A DNA stretch of 64,000 nucleotides, from contig NZ_JACWFE010000014.1 of the NCBI RefSeq assembly GCF_019749375.1, positions 1 to 64,000 of the forward strand, read 5' to 3'. Under the pieces are notes generated by a model. It saw nothing but the letters and a program-made list of their open reading frames with translations, did not search any database and was not told the origin of the DNA. Source of the DNA: Bacillus sp. S/N-304-OC-R1. GTDB lineage: Bacteria > Bacillota > Bacilli > Bacillales > Cytobacillaceae. Made by a program: the position numbers and the translations under genes. Below, one piece after another: positions 32,798-42,575 of this stretch (position 1 is its first letter; each line of letters begins with the position of its first letter).

Positions 32798-34951
32798 CTA
32801 GTGAATAAGCTTGCCTTCTTTTGCCTTTTGCACAAATTTTGCCGTTGACCGGTTGACTAAATCTTTTAGAGTGAGTCCTAATAACAGCATGATGGTCACG
32901 AAACAAGATAAATACAGAAGATCATGCCGAACTACATCCCAGAGAATTCCGCCTACTGCTTCGCGCATTAAGCTGATGGCGTAAGTAAACGGTAGCAGCG
33001 GATAAATGGCTTGAAAAAATGGAGGTGTTACCTGAATCGGAAAGGTTCCTCCTGACCCAGCAAGCTGGAGCACCAGTAGAACAATTGCCATCGCCTTCCC
33101 TACATTTCCAAACACAGAAACGAAAGTGTACACGATTAACATGAAAATAGAGCTTAAGAGCATTGCAAATAGAACAAACCAGCCCTTATCTGCTACATAA
33201 GTTTTTAATATAAATAGGTCTCCTAAAGTGATGCTCAACGATTGGAAAATGCCTAAAAGTAAAAAAGTTAAATATCGCCCTAAGTATACTTGATAGGCCT
33301 TGAACATTCTTTGATCTTCATGTACCTCTACTGATAATAGGGAAACAAGGAGTAATGCCCCTACCCATAAAGATAATGTCGTAAAAAAAGGAGACATGGC
33401 TGATCCATAATTAGGAATTGGGAATAGCTTATGTTCCTTTAAAATCACCGGTTCCGCAAAAAATTGCCCCTCCCTTTCAGCGTTGTTCTTTAGGAGGTCA
33501 ATTAGTTCGTTCAAAGTCCCTTCCTTTTCTAACTTCCTAATAACGTTAGCTAAATCATTTATTTTACTTTGAATAGCAGGAAGTCTCCTTTGGATATCTA
33601 GCAGCTCTTTATTTCCAACTGTAACTCCCCGTTTAGCATCCACTAAAACTTTCTGCACATCTGGTATGTCTTGACTTACTCCTTGTAGTATTTTGGCTGC
33701 CTTATCACTTGAAAATTTTACTCTAGCAAAACCGTTCTGAATTTGCGGCATAATTTCACTGTCAAAGCGTGAAAGAAGATCATCAAGTATTGTTTCGGAC
33801 CTAGTGGCTAGCCCATTTAATGCGGCAGCAAGTTCTCCGGAAACATCTTCACCTCGAGAAACACGCCCCTTTACTTGGTTTAATATTGTTAATTCCTGTG
33901 TTAGATAGGCATTCAGCTCTTTTGATTTATTAACAGCGTACTGTAATCTATTTTCACCTGTTATTTCATTCATTCTCTCAAAAAGATCAGCCAAGCTTTG
34001 TGTGACCAAAATCCCATTGGATATATGCTTGATTGATCGGTCAATAGCATTGTTCACCACAGTTGGATCTATTGCCGGATCCATCATACTGTCACTTAAT
34101 TGCTTCGTTGCAGCAGATATTTCCTTCATTAAAATAAGACTGGTTTTCATATTAGGTCCAGCTGTTTCCGACAAAACATCTGATCCTTTATTTAACCAGG
34201 CACTTAAATGATTAACAAATTCCTTGTATCCCTTAATTTCATCCGCAATTAGGGCAAGATTGGACTGTGCCTTCGTAATAAGGCGATCCGCGATGGCCAT
34301 ATCCTGCACCATTTCATCTACAACTCTATGTACTTCAGGCATCATGCTCTCTAGCTTTAGAATTAGATTAGAAACTTTTTCGATTGTAGGTCTTTCCTTC
34401 TCTAATTCGAGTCCAATTTCATTAAAAATCGAAAAGATTGTGCCATTTGCAGTGTGTATGAAATTCTTCCTTACCTGCTCTACAATGCCGCTTGCCCCTT
34501 TTGCCGTTATTTTCGGAGCGATGGCATTGATTTTTTCATTTACCGTATAATCAATCTCTGCTTTTTGCGGGACATCCGTTAGAAAGCTTGAAATTTTTTT
34601 TGAAAAATCAGCTGGGATTAAAATACTTGCATAATAATCACCATGATTAACGCCCCTTAATGCATCCTCTTCATCTGTAAAAACCCATCCTATATTTTTA
34701 TTTTTCTTTAAGGATGCTATTATCTCATCGCCAATTTTCAAGCTCCGACCTTTAAAAACAGCTCCCTGATCCTGATTAATAACTGCAACGGAAATATTTC
34801 CGGTGTTTCCATATGGATCCCATGAGGCCAAAATATTAAACCATGCATATAAGGACGGCAAAAACACTAGCCCTAAAATAATAACAAGCAGCGCCCAATT
34901 CTTCACAATACTCCTTACGTCCCGAAAAAATATATAAAAAATATTTTTCAT
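32798..34951 (-). CDS. YhgE/Pip family membrane protein
   Basis: A 717-residue protein. One N-terminal helix (LVIILGLVFLPSLYAWFNI) is followed by a long extracellular, mostly helical region (about 60-510) with coiled-coil character. It ends in five or so helices of ABC-2 type (GTFPIQVTPPFFQAIYPLLPFTYAISLMREAVGG). This is the architecture of B. subtilis YhgE, lactococcal phage infection protein Pip and the phage receptor YueB. The N-terminal segment NTGNISVAVINQDQGA is a family signature. ATG 34951 has GGAGAGGG; the TTG at 34969 is not needed. Monocistronic. Probable cell-surface export or phage-receptor protein; the natural role is unknown. Confidence 0.88.
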   Translation of the reverse strand: MKNIFYIFFRDVRSIVKNWALLVIILGLVFLPSLYAWFNILASWDPYGNTGNISVAVINQDQGAVFKGRSLKIGDEIIASLKKNKNIGWVFTDEEDALRGVNHGDYYASILIPADFSKKISSFLTDVPQKAEIDYTVNEKINAIAPKITAKGASGIVEQVRKNFIHTANGTIFSIFNEIGLELEKERPTIEKVSNLILKLESMMPEVHRVVDEMVQDMAIADRLITKAQSNLALIADEIKGYKEFVNHLSAWLNKGSDVLSETAGPNMKTSLILMKEISAATKQLSDSMMDPAIDPTVVNNAIDRSIKHISNGILVTQSLADLFERMNEITGENRLQYAVNKSKELNAYLTQELTILNQVKGRVSRGEDVSGELAAALNGLATRSETILDDLLSRFDSEIMPQIQNGFARVKFSSDKAAKILQGVSQDIPDVQKVLVDAKRGVTVGNKELLDIQRRLPAIQSKINDLANVIRKLEKEGTLNELIDLLKNNAEREGQFFAEPVILKEHKLFPIPNYGSAMSPFFTTLSLWVGALLLVSLLSVEVHEDQRMFKAYQVYLGRYLTFLLLGIFQSLSITLGDLFILKTYVADKGWFVLFAMLLSSIFMLIVYTFVSVFGNVGKAMAIVLLVLQLAGSGGTFPIQVTPPFFQAIYPLLPFTYAISLMREAVGGILWDVVRHDLLYLSCFVTIMLLLGLTLKDLVNRSTAKFVQKAKEGKLIH

Positions 34952-35070
34952 CCATACCCTCTCCAACACGATCCAGTTACTGTTAATATCCCCATCTCGT
35001 TAAAAATAACTCTTGAGACACTTGGGGTATAGGTATATGAATGAAATAAAAAAAGGACCTCATATCGGCC

Positions 35071-35621
35071 CTAAAATTTCCTATTTATTTGTGACTGTAT
35101 TAAATTCCCGGCAAATTTTATTTGAATCAGCAAGTCTGACTCCTTTTGCTTTCTTTTTTCATCTGATGCCCCAGCAACTGCATCCTCTACGACCGTTACG
35201 ATGAAATCCCTTCGCAGTGCGCCAATTGCAGTTGCTGCCACACAGCCTTCAGCAAATAAACCTACAATATTAACACTCTTAATATTATTCCCTTTTAAAA
35301 AGGAAACTAATTTAGAATTGCTTAGTGCATCCCCTTTATTTTTTGGATAATAATTTTCATCCACGATGTGCAAGCGTTCATCTAGCTTAGACCCAGAACT
35401 GCCCTTTAAGGCAGTTTTTTTCGAAACCAGTTAAAAATGAATAGGCTGGGTTCGAATTCATTTGCTATATAAATAACAGGGATTCCCTTACTGTCAGCTT
35501 CTTTGATCATATGATTAATGCGCTCTAGCATGGGTTCAATATGATGTTCCGCTACTGGCATTTTTGCTTGTCAGCCTATAAAATCCTTCTGAATATCTAA
35601 AACAAGTAATGCTGCATCCAT
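35071..35621 (-). pseudogene. isochorismatase-family hydrolase pseudogene
   Basis: On the minus strand from ATG 35621 (with GAAAGAGGT upstream) the frame opens MDAALLVLDIQKDFIG, the isochorismatase catalytic-Asp region. It then hits TGA at 35573-35571 where a Trp codon would fit. It continues QAKMPVAEHHIEPMLERIN and EADSKGIPVIYIANEFEP to a run of seven A (35421-35415), where one missing base shifts the frame. The other frame resumes GSSGSKLDERLHIVDENYYPK and includes the nucleophile Cys region VNIVGLFAEGCVAATAIGAL. Two lesions therefore inactivate a nicotinamidase/isochorismatase-like gene of about 180 codons. Confidence 0.8.
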
Positions 35622-35781
35622 TTATTTACCTCTTTCCGGCCTTAAAAGCCCTACCCAATTCCTCAACTTAATTACCTAAATATTAATCCCTGAAAATTAT
35701 TTACGCTCAATAGACTTTGCCTTTTAATTCCCCTATAATTATCGAATAGAATTTTAAAAAAACAACATGAGGGTGTCATGC

Positions 35782-37149
35782 ATGAAAAAATTTACGAAGG
35801 TTTTTAAAGGGACTGCTTTTACGAGCCAGTCACCTAAAGAAGTGCAAATACTGCAAGACTATCTTTTCTGCATTAATAATGACGGATTAATTGAAAAAAG
35901 GGTTTCACCGGAAGATGCAGAATACAAGGAAATTCTTAATGAATATCAAGGAACTGGAAATTTCCATTCCTTAGGCGAAGGACAGTATTTTCTTCCAGGC
36001 TTTGTCGATTTACACGTCCACGCACCGCAATGGGCTCAATCAGGAACTGCCTTGGATATCCCGCTTTATGATTGGCTTAACACGTATACCTTTCCAATTG
36101 AATCAAAATTTGCTGATTTAGATTTTGCGAAAGACGTCTATGAGGATGTTGTCAGCACTCTACTAGCGAATGGCACAACAACTGCCCTATATTTTGCCAC
36201 TGTTCATAAAGAAGCTAGTCTGCTGCTAGCAGAAATCTGTGCAAAAAAAGGACAACGAGGCTTAGTAGGGAAAGTCGTTATGGATGACCCTGAGCAAAAT
36301 CCGGATTTTTATCGAGATGCTGATGCCAAGACTGCTATTGCAGATACGGAAGAGTTTATTCTAGCAGTTAAAAAATTAGCGGAGTCCACAAAACAAGGGG
36401 TATATCCGGTTGTAACACCGCGGTTTATTCCTAGCTGTACGGATGAGGCTTTAAAAGGTTTGGGAGAGTTAGCAGCAAAGTATGATACTCATATTCAATC
36501 ACACTGCAGTGAAAGCGATTGGGCTCATAACTATGTTAAAGAACGGTTTAATAAAAATGATGCTTTTGCTTTGCATGATTTTGGGCTGCTCCGTGATAAG
36601 TCCGTAATGGCTCACTGTAATTTCTTAGATGATCATGATGCTGAGTTATTTGCTAAAACAGGTACGGCTATTGGACACTGTCCAATCTCCAATGCTTACT
36701 TTGCCAACAGTGTGATTCCTATTGCTCATTTTCACTCAAAAGGCGTTGAGATTGGTTTAGGTTCCGATATTTCTGGCGGGTTCTCGCCAAGCCTTTTCGA
36801 TAATGCAAGACAGGCTGTTATGTCTTCAAGAATGCTAGAGGACGGCGTTAATCCTGCTCTTCCAGCAGGAAATCGCGGAGTACCTGATTCCAGAATCACC
36901 ATTAATGAAGCATTTTACCTTGTAACTGCTGGCGGCGGGGAAAGCTTAAGCTTGCCAGTCGGCCGACTAGAAGAAAACTATGCTTGGGATGCTCAAATCA
37001 TCGACACAACTATCCCAACGTCCAAACTACCCATCTTTAATAAAAAAGAAAATTTACTCGACATCTTCCAAAAAGTCATGTACCTTACCCGCCCAGAAAA
37101 TATTCGCGAAGTATGGGTCCAAGGTGAAAAAGTCCATTCACGGAATTAG
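35782..37149 (+). CDS. guaD: guanine deaminase
   Basis: A 455-residue amidohydrolase of the TRZ/ATZ-GuaD family: metal motif PGFVDLHVHAPQW, then HCSESDW, MAHCNFLDDHDAELF and GLGSDISGG (Asp ligand). These are the zinc and guanine-binding positions of guanine deaminase, which converts guanine to xanthine and ammonia. It is the long, animal/E. coli-like type, not the short cytidine-deaminase-fold B. subtilis GuaD. ATG 35782 has GAGGGTG; an in-frame ATG at 35767 is less well placed. I saw no purine riboswitch or PurR box upstream. It may feed the purine salvage route that includes the allD gene at 10555. Confidence 0.9.
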   Translation: MKKFTKVFKGTAFTSQSPKEVQILQDYLFCINNDGLIEKRVSPEDAEYKEILNEYQGTGNFHSLGEGQYFLPGFVDLHVHAPQWAQSGTALDIPLYDWLNTYTFPIESKFADLDFAKDVYEDVVSTLLANGTTTALYFATVHKEASLLLAEICAKKGQRGLVGKVVMDDPEQNPDFYRDADAKTAIADTEEFILAVKKLAESTKQGVYPVVTPRFIPSCTDEALKGLGELAAKYDTHIQSHCSESDWAHNYVKERFNKNDAFALHDFGLLRDKSVMAHCNFLDDHDAELFAKTGTAIGHCPISNAYFANSVIPIAHFHSKGVEIGLGSDISGGFSPSLFDNARQAVMSSRMLEDGVNPALPAGNRGVPDSRITINEAFYLVTAGGGESLSLPVGRLEENYAWDAQIIDTTIPTSKLPIFNKKENLLDIFQKVMYLTRPENIREVWVQGEKVHSRN

Positions 37150-37158
37150 GAAGCACAA

Positions 37159-37198
37159 GGACGGTTCTTGCCTCGTAAGCATCAGAACCGTCCCTTTT
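37159..37198 (+). terminator. terminator/REP-like palindrome after guaD
   Basis: GGACGGTTCT (37159-37168) pairs with AGAACCGTCC (37184-37193), then five T. Similar GGGAC/GTCCC palindromes occur at 38726 and 50682. Confidence 0.7.
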
Positions 37199-37249
37199 TA
37201 GTAAAAAGCCCCTTTCCGAATACATCAGAAAGAGACTTCTCTAAATCTA

Positions 37250-37636
37250 TTAAAATGGGAATGATGTAAGATTAATAAATGCTAATGCTTCCTTTTCATC
37301 AATAAATGCCTTAACTTTATCAGCAGTACCTGTATTTCTAGAAATACGGTTAATTTGCATTTGAGTGATAACATCCTTACAGATGACAATATTCTTTTCA
37401 ACATTTTTAGCAACGAAATCCATTAATTCTGACCAAACTTCTTGAACATCTTGTTTGTATAGTCCGTTAAGATCACGATTATCAACGATAAAATATTTTA
37501 TGCTTGGGCTCATAATTTCTTTCTTTACTCTCTCTGAAATCGATTTAGCTTCTTCTACAGTAATATCAGTTGTAGTTGCTCTCCAATAAAAAGCTCCTTC
37601 GTGCGTTTTCGTAACTGCTTTGTTTGCTATACTCAT
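37250..37636 (-). CDS. conserved hypothetical protein, possibly STAS-like
   Basis: A 128-residue soluble protein I do not recognise with certainty. The alternating pattern (TKTHEGAFYWRATTTDITVE, IKYFIVDNRDLNGL, NIVICKDVITQMQINRI) suggests an alpha/beta fold like STAS or SpoIIAA-type domains. No catalytic motif. GGAGG precedes ATG 37636. It is 15 nt downstream of the S66 peptidase gene and probably co-transcribed. Confidence 0.6.
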   Translation of the reverse strand: MSIANKAVTKTHEGAFYWRATTTDITVEEAKSISERVKKEIMSPSIKYFIVDNRDLNGLYKQDVQEVWSELMDFVAKNVEKNIVICKDVITQMQINRISRNTGTADKVKAFIDEKEALAFINLTSFPF

Positions 37637-37651
37637 AATAATAAACCTCCA

Positions 37652-38683
37652 TTACTCCACACCACTTTCTAAAATAGAAAAGGACTTCTTTTCACAGTCA
37701 ATTCTCGCTAAAGCTCCATAAGGCAGTATGAACTTTGGTTCTGTATGACCGAAATTTAGATTGTATAGGATTGGCAGATTTTGCAGCTCATATTCTTTCA
37801 TAACCTTTATGATTTCTTCTTTATACTCTTGATAATACATTTCATCTTGAGGCTTACCGAATATCATTCCATTGGCTTTTTGCAAGATCCCCTGTGCGGC
37901 ATAATTACGGAGCCAATATCGGATTAAATTTGGATTTGGCTTGTCTTCTGACGATTCAAAGAATAGAATACTATTCTCCCAATATTTCGAATCTGGCCAA
38001 AGCTCCGTCCCCTTTGCAAACTCTAACACTTCAATACAACCGCCAATTAGACGTCCCTCAACAGTTCCAGATCCTTGCAGAACTTCATAGCCTTGATTGT
38101 GCTGCAATTTACGCCGCTTACTCTTATTTGCTTCATCCCAAGCTAAATATTCACTCGTCCATTCCTTCGCAGGTTCTATTTCACCGATCACTTCATCAGA
38201 AAAAAACGTTCGCTTTACCTTATCAATAGTGTAAGGATTCATCTCAACATTCTCTGCAAAATCTACTAAAATGGAAGGTCCATAATATGAGGAAATCCCA
38301 GCTTTATGACAAAACAAATGTGAAATCGTCACATCTGAATACCCCATAAAAATCTTCGGATTCTCTCTAATGACATCAAAGTCAATATACGGAAGCAGAC
38401 GAATACTATCCTCACCGCCGATATTGGCAAATATCCCTTTTATGTTTTTATCTTTAAAAGCCGTCATCAAATCTTCTGCACGCGCCTGAGGATTCCTATA
38501 TAAATAGTCAGCGCCTTTTAAACTGTTTGGCATTGGGACTACCTTTAAACCAAACACTTCCTCGAGCCTTTTTACCCCTTGCTCATAACGCCATCTTATT
38601 TCTGGTTCCCCTGCTCCTCCCCAGGAAGGACTAACTGTCGCAACCATGTCCCCTCGCTGAAGTTTCTGAGGTTTTCGTAACAT
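37652..38683 (-). CDS. S66 family LD-carboxypeptidase / MccF-like peptidase
   Basis: A 343-residue serine peptidase of family S66. The nucleophile Ser is in FMGYSDVTISH (about residue 113). The substrate-loop region has RLIGGCIEVLEFAKG (Glu) and the C-terminal His is in NLNFGHTEPKFILPYG, giving the Ser-Glu-His triad. The family includes muropeptide LD-carboxypeptidases and MccF-type enzymes that inactivate microcin C-like peptidyl-nucleotides; the length fits the MccF-like subgroup better than LdcA. ATG 38683 has AGGTGA; ATG 38701 lacks a site. Confidence 0.88.
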   Translation of the reverse strand: MLRKPQKLQRGDMVATVSPSWGGAGEPEIRWRYEQGVKRLEEVFGLKVVPMPNSLKGADYLYRNPQARAEDLMTAFKDKNIKGIFANIGGEDSIRLLPYIDFDVIRENPKIFMGYSDVTISHLFCHKAGISSYYGPSILVDFAENVEMNPYTIDKVKRTFFSDEVIGEIEPAKEWTSEYLAWDEANKSKRRKLQHNQGYEVLQGSGTVEGRLIGGCIEVLEFAKGTELWPDSKYWENSILFFESSEDKPNPNLIRYWLRNYAAQGILQKANGMIFGKPQDEMYYQEYKEEIIKVMKEYELQNLPILYNLNFGHTEPKFILPYGALARIDCEKKSFSILESGVE

Positions 38684-38725
38684 ATCTTCACCTACTCCCA
38701 TGTAATTTAATTTTCATTAAAGCTG

Positions 38726-38750
38726 GGACAAGGGACCCGTCCCCTTGTCC
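38726..38750. terminator. palindrome at the end of bmrD
   Basis: GGACAAGGG (38726-38734) pairs with CCCTTGTCC (38742-38750). The minus-strand bmrD stop abuts it. No T run follows, so it may be a REP-like element or a weak terminator. Confidence 0.55.
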
Positions 38751-40501
38751 TAGCCTACACTTACTTTTTTATGAAGTGATTTAGCCTGCATCTGATACAT
38801 CTGATCATAAATACCGCCAAGTGCAAGCAGTTCATCATGTGTTCCCTGCTCTTTAATGACACCGCGTTCTAACACAAGAATTTTGTCAGCATTTTTAATT
38901 GTAGAAAGACGGTGTGCAATAATAAAGGTCGTACGGCCCTTTTTCAACACATCCATCGCATGCTGAATGATTTCTTCTGTCTCCGTATCTATATTGGATG
39001 TCGCTTCATCTAATATTAAGATCGCAGGATCAAAGGCAAGTGCCCGAGCGAAGGAAATGAGCTGCCTCTGTCCGGATGAAAGGGTGCTGCCTTTTTCAAT
39101 AACCGGTTCATCAATTCCCTTTTCCAGATGGCCAAGCACACGCTCAGCTCCAACTGCCTTCAATGCATCTTCTACTTTTTCACGTGTTATTTTTGGATCA
39201 TTTAAGCTCACATTCGAAGCAATTGTCCCCGTGAATAAATACGGATCCTGTAAAACTATGCCCATATGCTCTCGGATTGTTTGTCTTGGCAGGGCAGTAA
39301 TGTCATTTCCATCAATATAGATCTTCCCTTTCGATGGATCATAGAATCGGAAAAGCAGGTTCATAATCGAGCTTTTTCCTGAGCCTGTATGTCCTACAAG
39401 CGCGACAGTTTCTCCCCGCTTTGCTGCAAAGGATAAATTCTTTAGCACGTATTCGTCGTCCTTATAAGCAAAGGATACATTGTCAAAAACAACATTTCCT
39501 TCATATCTCGGCATCGATTCCTCCGATACCTTTTCCCCTTCTGTATCTAGAACTTCAAACACACGATTCCCTGCAACGATCGAGCGTTCAAGCTGTGAAA
39601 ACTGATTAACCACGTTCGTTATAGGGTTGAATAATCGTGTTAAATAATCAACAAACGCATAAAGAGTTCCTGATGAAACCATTTCAGCCGTTGTTAGTGA
39701 TTGCGTTCCAAAGTAAACAATGAAAATCGTAAACATAATGAGACGAATCGTATTGACTAAGTTAAACGATGTAGCAGAATCTAAGAACAACAGCTTACGC
39801 TGATAGGCATAATGCTCTTCATTCATATCGTCAAATTCCTTCGTCATTTGCTTTTCCCGGCGAAAGGCTTGGATAATGGTCATTCCTTGAATAGATTCAT
39901 TTATCATGGCATTAATATCAGCAATCTTTGTACGAATGACATTATTGTATTTGGAGGCATACTTTCTGTAAATAATCATCCAAATATAAATAATTGGAAT
40001 CATAACAAGGGCGATCAATGCCATTTTCCAATTTAAAATAAACAAGGCAATATACACACCTGCTATGGAGATAAAACTTGTTGCAAAATTCGCAAGTACC
40101 TGCACATATAGATTTCTTAACGCTTCCGTATCGTTGGTCACACGCGCTACAATTTTACCAGCTGGGAGATTATCAAAATATTGTATTGGCAGGGTTTGAA
40201 TATGGCCAAATACATCTTTTCGCAGCTTTTGAACAACACGGTTGGCCCCCATCTGCAAGAAAATATACATAAAGTAACGCAGAATAGCTGTAGCAATAGC
40301 CAAACCAAAATATAAACAAAGCAGCCAGGCTATAGGTTTTATTTCAATATTGCCCATGACCATATATTCATCAATAATATGCTTTGCAATAAATGGACCC
40401 GTAAGATCTGTAAATACAGCAACCGATAAGAAAAATAATCCTAGGAAAATCGGCCGCTTAAAATACATCGCGTATCTCACTAATCGTTTACTCGTACTCA
40501 T
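38750..40501 (-). CDS. bmrD: heterodimeric ABC multidrug exporter subunit, BmrD/YheH-like
   Basis: A 583-residue half-transporter: six membrane helices (residues 15-310) then an ATPase with Walker A GHTGSGKSS, Q-loop LQDPYLFTGT, signature LSSGQRQL and canonical Walker B LILDEATSNIDTETE. The catalytic Glu is present, so this subunit has the active site Glu of the pair. The start overlaps the partner stop by 4 nt (ATGA) with AAGGAGG. B. subtilis YheH is longer (about 670), so this is a compact version. It exports drugs and dyes together with the BmrC-like subunit. Confidence 0.87.
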   Translation of the reverse strand: MSTSKRLVRYAMYFKRPIFLGLFFLSVAVFTDLTGPFIAKHIIDEYMVMGNIEIKPIAWLLCLYFGLAIATAILRYFMYIFLQMGANRVVQKLRKDVFGHIQTLPIQYFDNLPAGKIVARVTNDTEALRNLYVQVLANFATSFISIAGVYIALFILNWKMALIALVMIPIIYIWMIIYRKYASKYNNVIRTKIADINAMINESIQGMTIIQAFRREKQMTKEFDDMNEEHYAYQRKLLFLDSATSFNLVNTIRLIMFTIFIVYFGTQSLTTAEMVSSGTLYAFVDYLTRLFNPITNVVNQFSQLERSIVAGNRVFEVLDTEGEKVSEESMPRYEGNVVFDNVSFAYKDDEYVLKNLSFAAKRGETVALVGHTGSGKSSIMNLLFRFYDPSKGKIYIDGNDITALPRQTIREHMGIVLQDPYLFTGTIASNVSLNDPKITREKVEDALKAVGAERVLGHLEKGIDEPVIEKGSTLSSGQRQLISFARALAFDPAILILDEATSNIDTETEEIIQHAMDVLKKGRTTFIIAHRLSTIKNADKILVLERGVIKEQGTHDELLALGGIYDQMYQMQAKSLHKKVSVG

Positions 40502-42240
40502 GCGCCGCCTCCTTCTAGCTGCTGACGGTCAAATTGTTCCTTGTACCAGCTTTTATTCTTGAGGAGCTCTTCATGAGTTCCCTCTTCAATAATTTGTCCT
40601 TCATCCAGAACAATAATGTGATCGGCATGCTGCACACTAGAAAGACGGTGTGTTGTAATAATGGTTGTTTTACCGCTTCGTTCTGTTTGAATATTTTTAA
40701 TAATACTTGATTCTGTTTTTGCATCGACGGCAGAAAGAGAATCATCCAGTATCAGTATTTCTGGGTCCTTAATAAGAGCACGTGCAATGGATACACGCTG
40801 CTTTTGCCCGCCTGATAAGGAAACTCCCTTTTCTCCAACTAAGGTTTCTAGACCCCTCGGGAGATTTTCTAAATCCTTTTCAAAATAGGCAAGACTAACA
40901 GCCTTCATTAAATCTTTCTCTGAGGCATCTTCTTTTCCAAATAAGATGTTTTCACGAATCGTACGCGAGAATAAAACATGATCCTGTGGTACATACCCAA
41001 TCCAATCTAGGATTTGTTCTTTTGTTTGTGCCGCTATATCAGCTCCGCCAATCATTAACTGTCCTTTATCCAGTGGATATTCACGAAGGAGCTGTCTCAG
41101 GAAAGTTGTTTTCCCAGCGCCTGTTTTCCCTACAATACCAAGGGTTTGCCCCTTCTTTACAGATAACGAAATTTGCTGAAGGTTTTTCACCTGACTTGTT
41201 GGATATTGGAAGGTTAAATCATCAAATCCAATCTCACTAGGCTCTTTAATCGTTACTGGATCTTTATGGTTTTGAACGTCTGCTTCATAATTGAGTGTCT
41301 CCTGAACACGATCCAGCGAGGCATTCCCCTGCTGCATTACATTAATTAACTCCCCAATGGCGAATATCGGCCAAACCGCGAGACCTAAATAAACATTAAA
41401 GGTTACTAGCTGTCCAACAGACATTTCTCCGTTTGACACTAGAATTGCCCCATAACCTAGGGCCACTACATAACTGATCCCCGTTCCAATTTTCGTAATC
41501 GGCCCGAATAATGCATTGATTCTTGCTGTATGAATATTTTTCTCATACACTTCCTCACTCATGTCCGCGAAGCTCTTTTCATCTTTTTTTTCTTGGACAT
41601 AAGCACGAATTACCCGTACACCGGCTACAGATTCTAGGACACTATCATTTAATACGCCAAAGGCGTCCTGAGCTTTCATATATCTTTCATGTACAAGCTT
41701 TCCAAAATGCTGAATCAGCACCGCCATAATAGGTACAGGCAGCATTGCAAATAACGTTAATTTCCATGAAATCATAAGGCCCATTGCACAAATAATCGCA
41801 CCCAAATATATGGTGGAATCAATAAGGGTCATGATTCCAAACCCCGCCGTTAAAGAAACAGCGTTCAAATCATTTGTTGCACGCGCCATTAAGTCTCCTG
41901 TACGATTTTTCTCATAAAAGGTTGGCGTCATTCTTAAAAACTGAAGCATTAATTTCCGGCGCATCGTTCTTTCAAGATTAATGGCTCCTTCAAATAAACG
42001 GTACTGCCAAAAGAAGTTTAAAGCATAGCCCCCAATAATAATGCCAATAAAAATAAGAATATATTGCCCTAAAATAGCTTTTGTCATTTCCCCAGCTGCC
42101 AAAATATCAATAATGGAGCCTAGCAAATATGGTGGAACTACATCCAGCATGCTTGCCATCATTAATAAACAGATCGCCACTGTGTATTGCTTCCAATACT
42201 GTCCGAAGAACCAACTTAGTTTCCCTAACACATCAAACAT
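40498..42240 (-). CDS. bmrC: heterodimeric ABC multidrug exporter subunit, BmrC/YheI-like
   Basis: A 580-residue half-transporter closely similar to B. subtilis YheI (FYEKNRTGDLMARATNDLNAVSLTAGFGIMTL; YGAILVSNGEMSVGQLVTFNVYLG). The ATPase has GKTGAGKTTF, signature LSGGQKQR and LILDDSLSAVDAKTE. The residue after Walker B is Asp rather than Glu, the hallmark of the degenerate site in BmrCD-type heterodimers. It is the first structural gene after a leader peptide and attenuator (42605-42385), matching the bmrB-bmrCD regulation known from B. subtilis, where translation-blocking drugs induce the pump. Confidence 0.92.
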   Translation of the reverse strand: MFDVLGKLSWFFGQYWKQYTVAICLLMMASMLDVVPPYLLGSIIDILAAGEMTKAILGQYILIFIGIIIGGYALNFFWQYRLFEGAINLERTMRRKLMLQFLRMTPTFYEKNRTGDLMARATNDLNAVSLTAGFGIMTLIDSTIYLGAIICAMGLMISWKLTLFAMLPVPIMAVLIQHFGKLVHERYMKAQDAFGVLNDSVLESVAGVRVIRAYVQEKKDEKSFADMSEEVYEKNIHTARINALFGPITKIGTGISYVVALGYGAILVSNGEMSVGQLVTFNVYLGLAVWPIFAIGELINVMQQGNASLDRVQETLNYEADVQNHKDPVTIKEPSEIGFDDLTFQYPTSQVKNLQQISLSVKKGQTLGIVGKTGAGKTTFLRQLLREYPLDKGQLMIGGADIAAQTKEQILDWIGYVPQDHVLFSRTIRENILFGKEDASEKDLMKAVSLAYFEKDLENLPRGLETLVGEKGVSLSGGQKQRVSIARALIKDPEILILDDSLSAVDAKTESSIIKNIQTERSGKTTIITTHRLSSVQHADHIIVLDEGQIIEEGTHEELLKNKSWYKEQFDRQQLEGGGA

Positions 42241-42384
42241 ATATCAAACCTTCTTTCCTGCTTTTACTTTGTATCTGGCTACCCACTATCTAGCGTTACC
42301 TTTTTGAAAATTAATCTTTTTTGCTTTTTCCACATCATCATCCGCTCCTTATTATTTCGTTACACTAAATATCTCAACAAAAAA

Positions 42385-42443
42385 AGATGCATACCCCAAA
42401 AAGAGCATGCATCTCCAAAAGGTATAGATGTGGCATCCATACC
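42385..42443 (-). promoter_or_regulatory. bmrCD attenuator: hairpin plus terminator
   Basis: On the minus strand, hairpin A (42443-42421) is GGTATGGATG-cca-CATCTATACC. It is followed by terminator B, AGATGCAT/ATGCATCT (42414-42407/42392-42385), and a run of seven T (42385-42379). Hairpin A begins 24 nt after the leader peptide stop. GGATGC of A can also pair with GCATCT of B, so mutually exclusive folds are possible. Confidence 0.65.
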
Positions 42444-42466
42444 TTCATTTGTTAGAAAATCAACAA

Positions 42467-42535
42467 TTAAACAGAATACAGGCATGGACAATGTATGAAA
42501 TTTTGAAAGTGATCACGCATTTTTACAATTCTCAT
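42467..42535 (-). CDS. BmrB-like leader peptide (22 aa)
   Basis: A 22-codon ORF: MRIVKMRDHFQNFIH then CPCLYSV, stop TAA. The ribosome site AGAAGGAGGTAAGG is among the strongest in the window. It lies between a promoter (42605-42576) and the terminator before bmrC. In B. subtilis the leader peptide BmrB plays this part, but the sequence here is shorter and different, so identity rests on position and structure. Confidence 0.65.
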   Translation of the reverse strand: MRIVKMRDHFQNFIHCPCLYSV

Positions 42536-42575
42536 TGTCCTTACCTCCTTCTAAAAAATTGTTTAGTGTTATTGA

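Noticed and set aside
32409..32999. CRISPR array
   Set aside because: Units are contiguous 52-bp copies whose tails are also shared; there are no unique spacers and no cas genes nearby.
35622..35781. Purine riboswitch or PurR box before guanine deaminase
   Set aside because: The gap is short, with no conserved three-way-junction sequence and no PurR-box pair.
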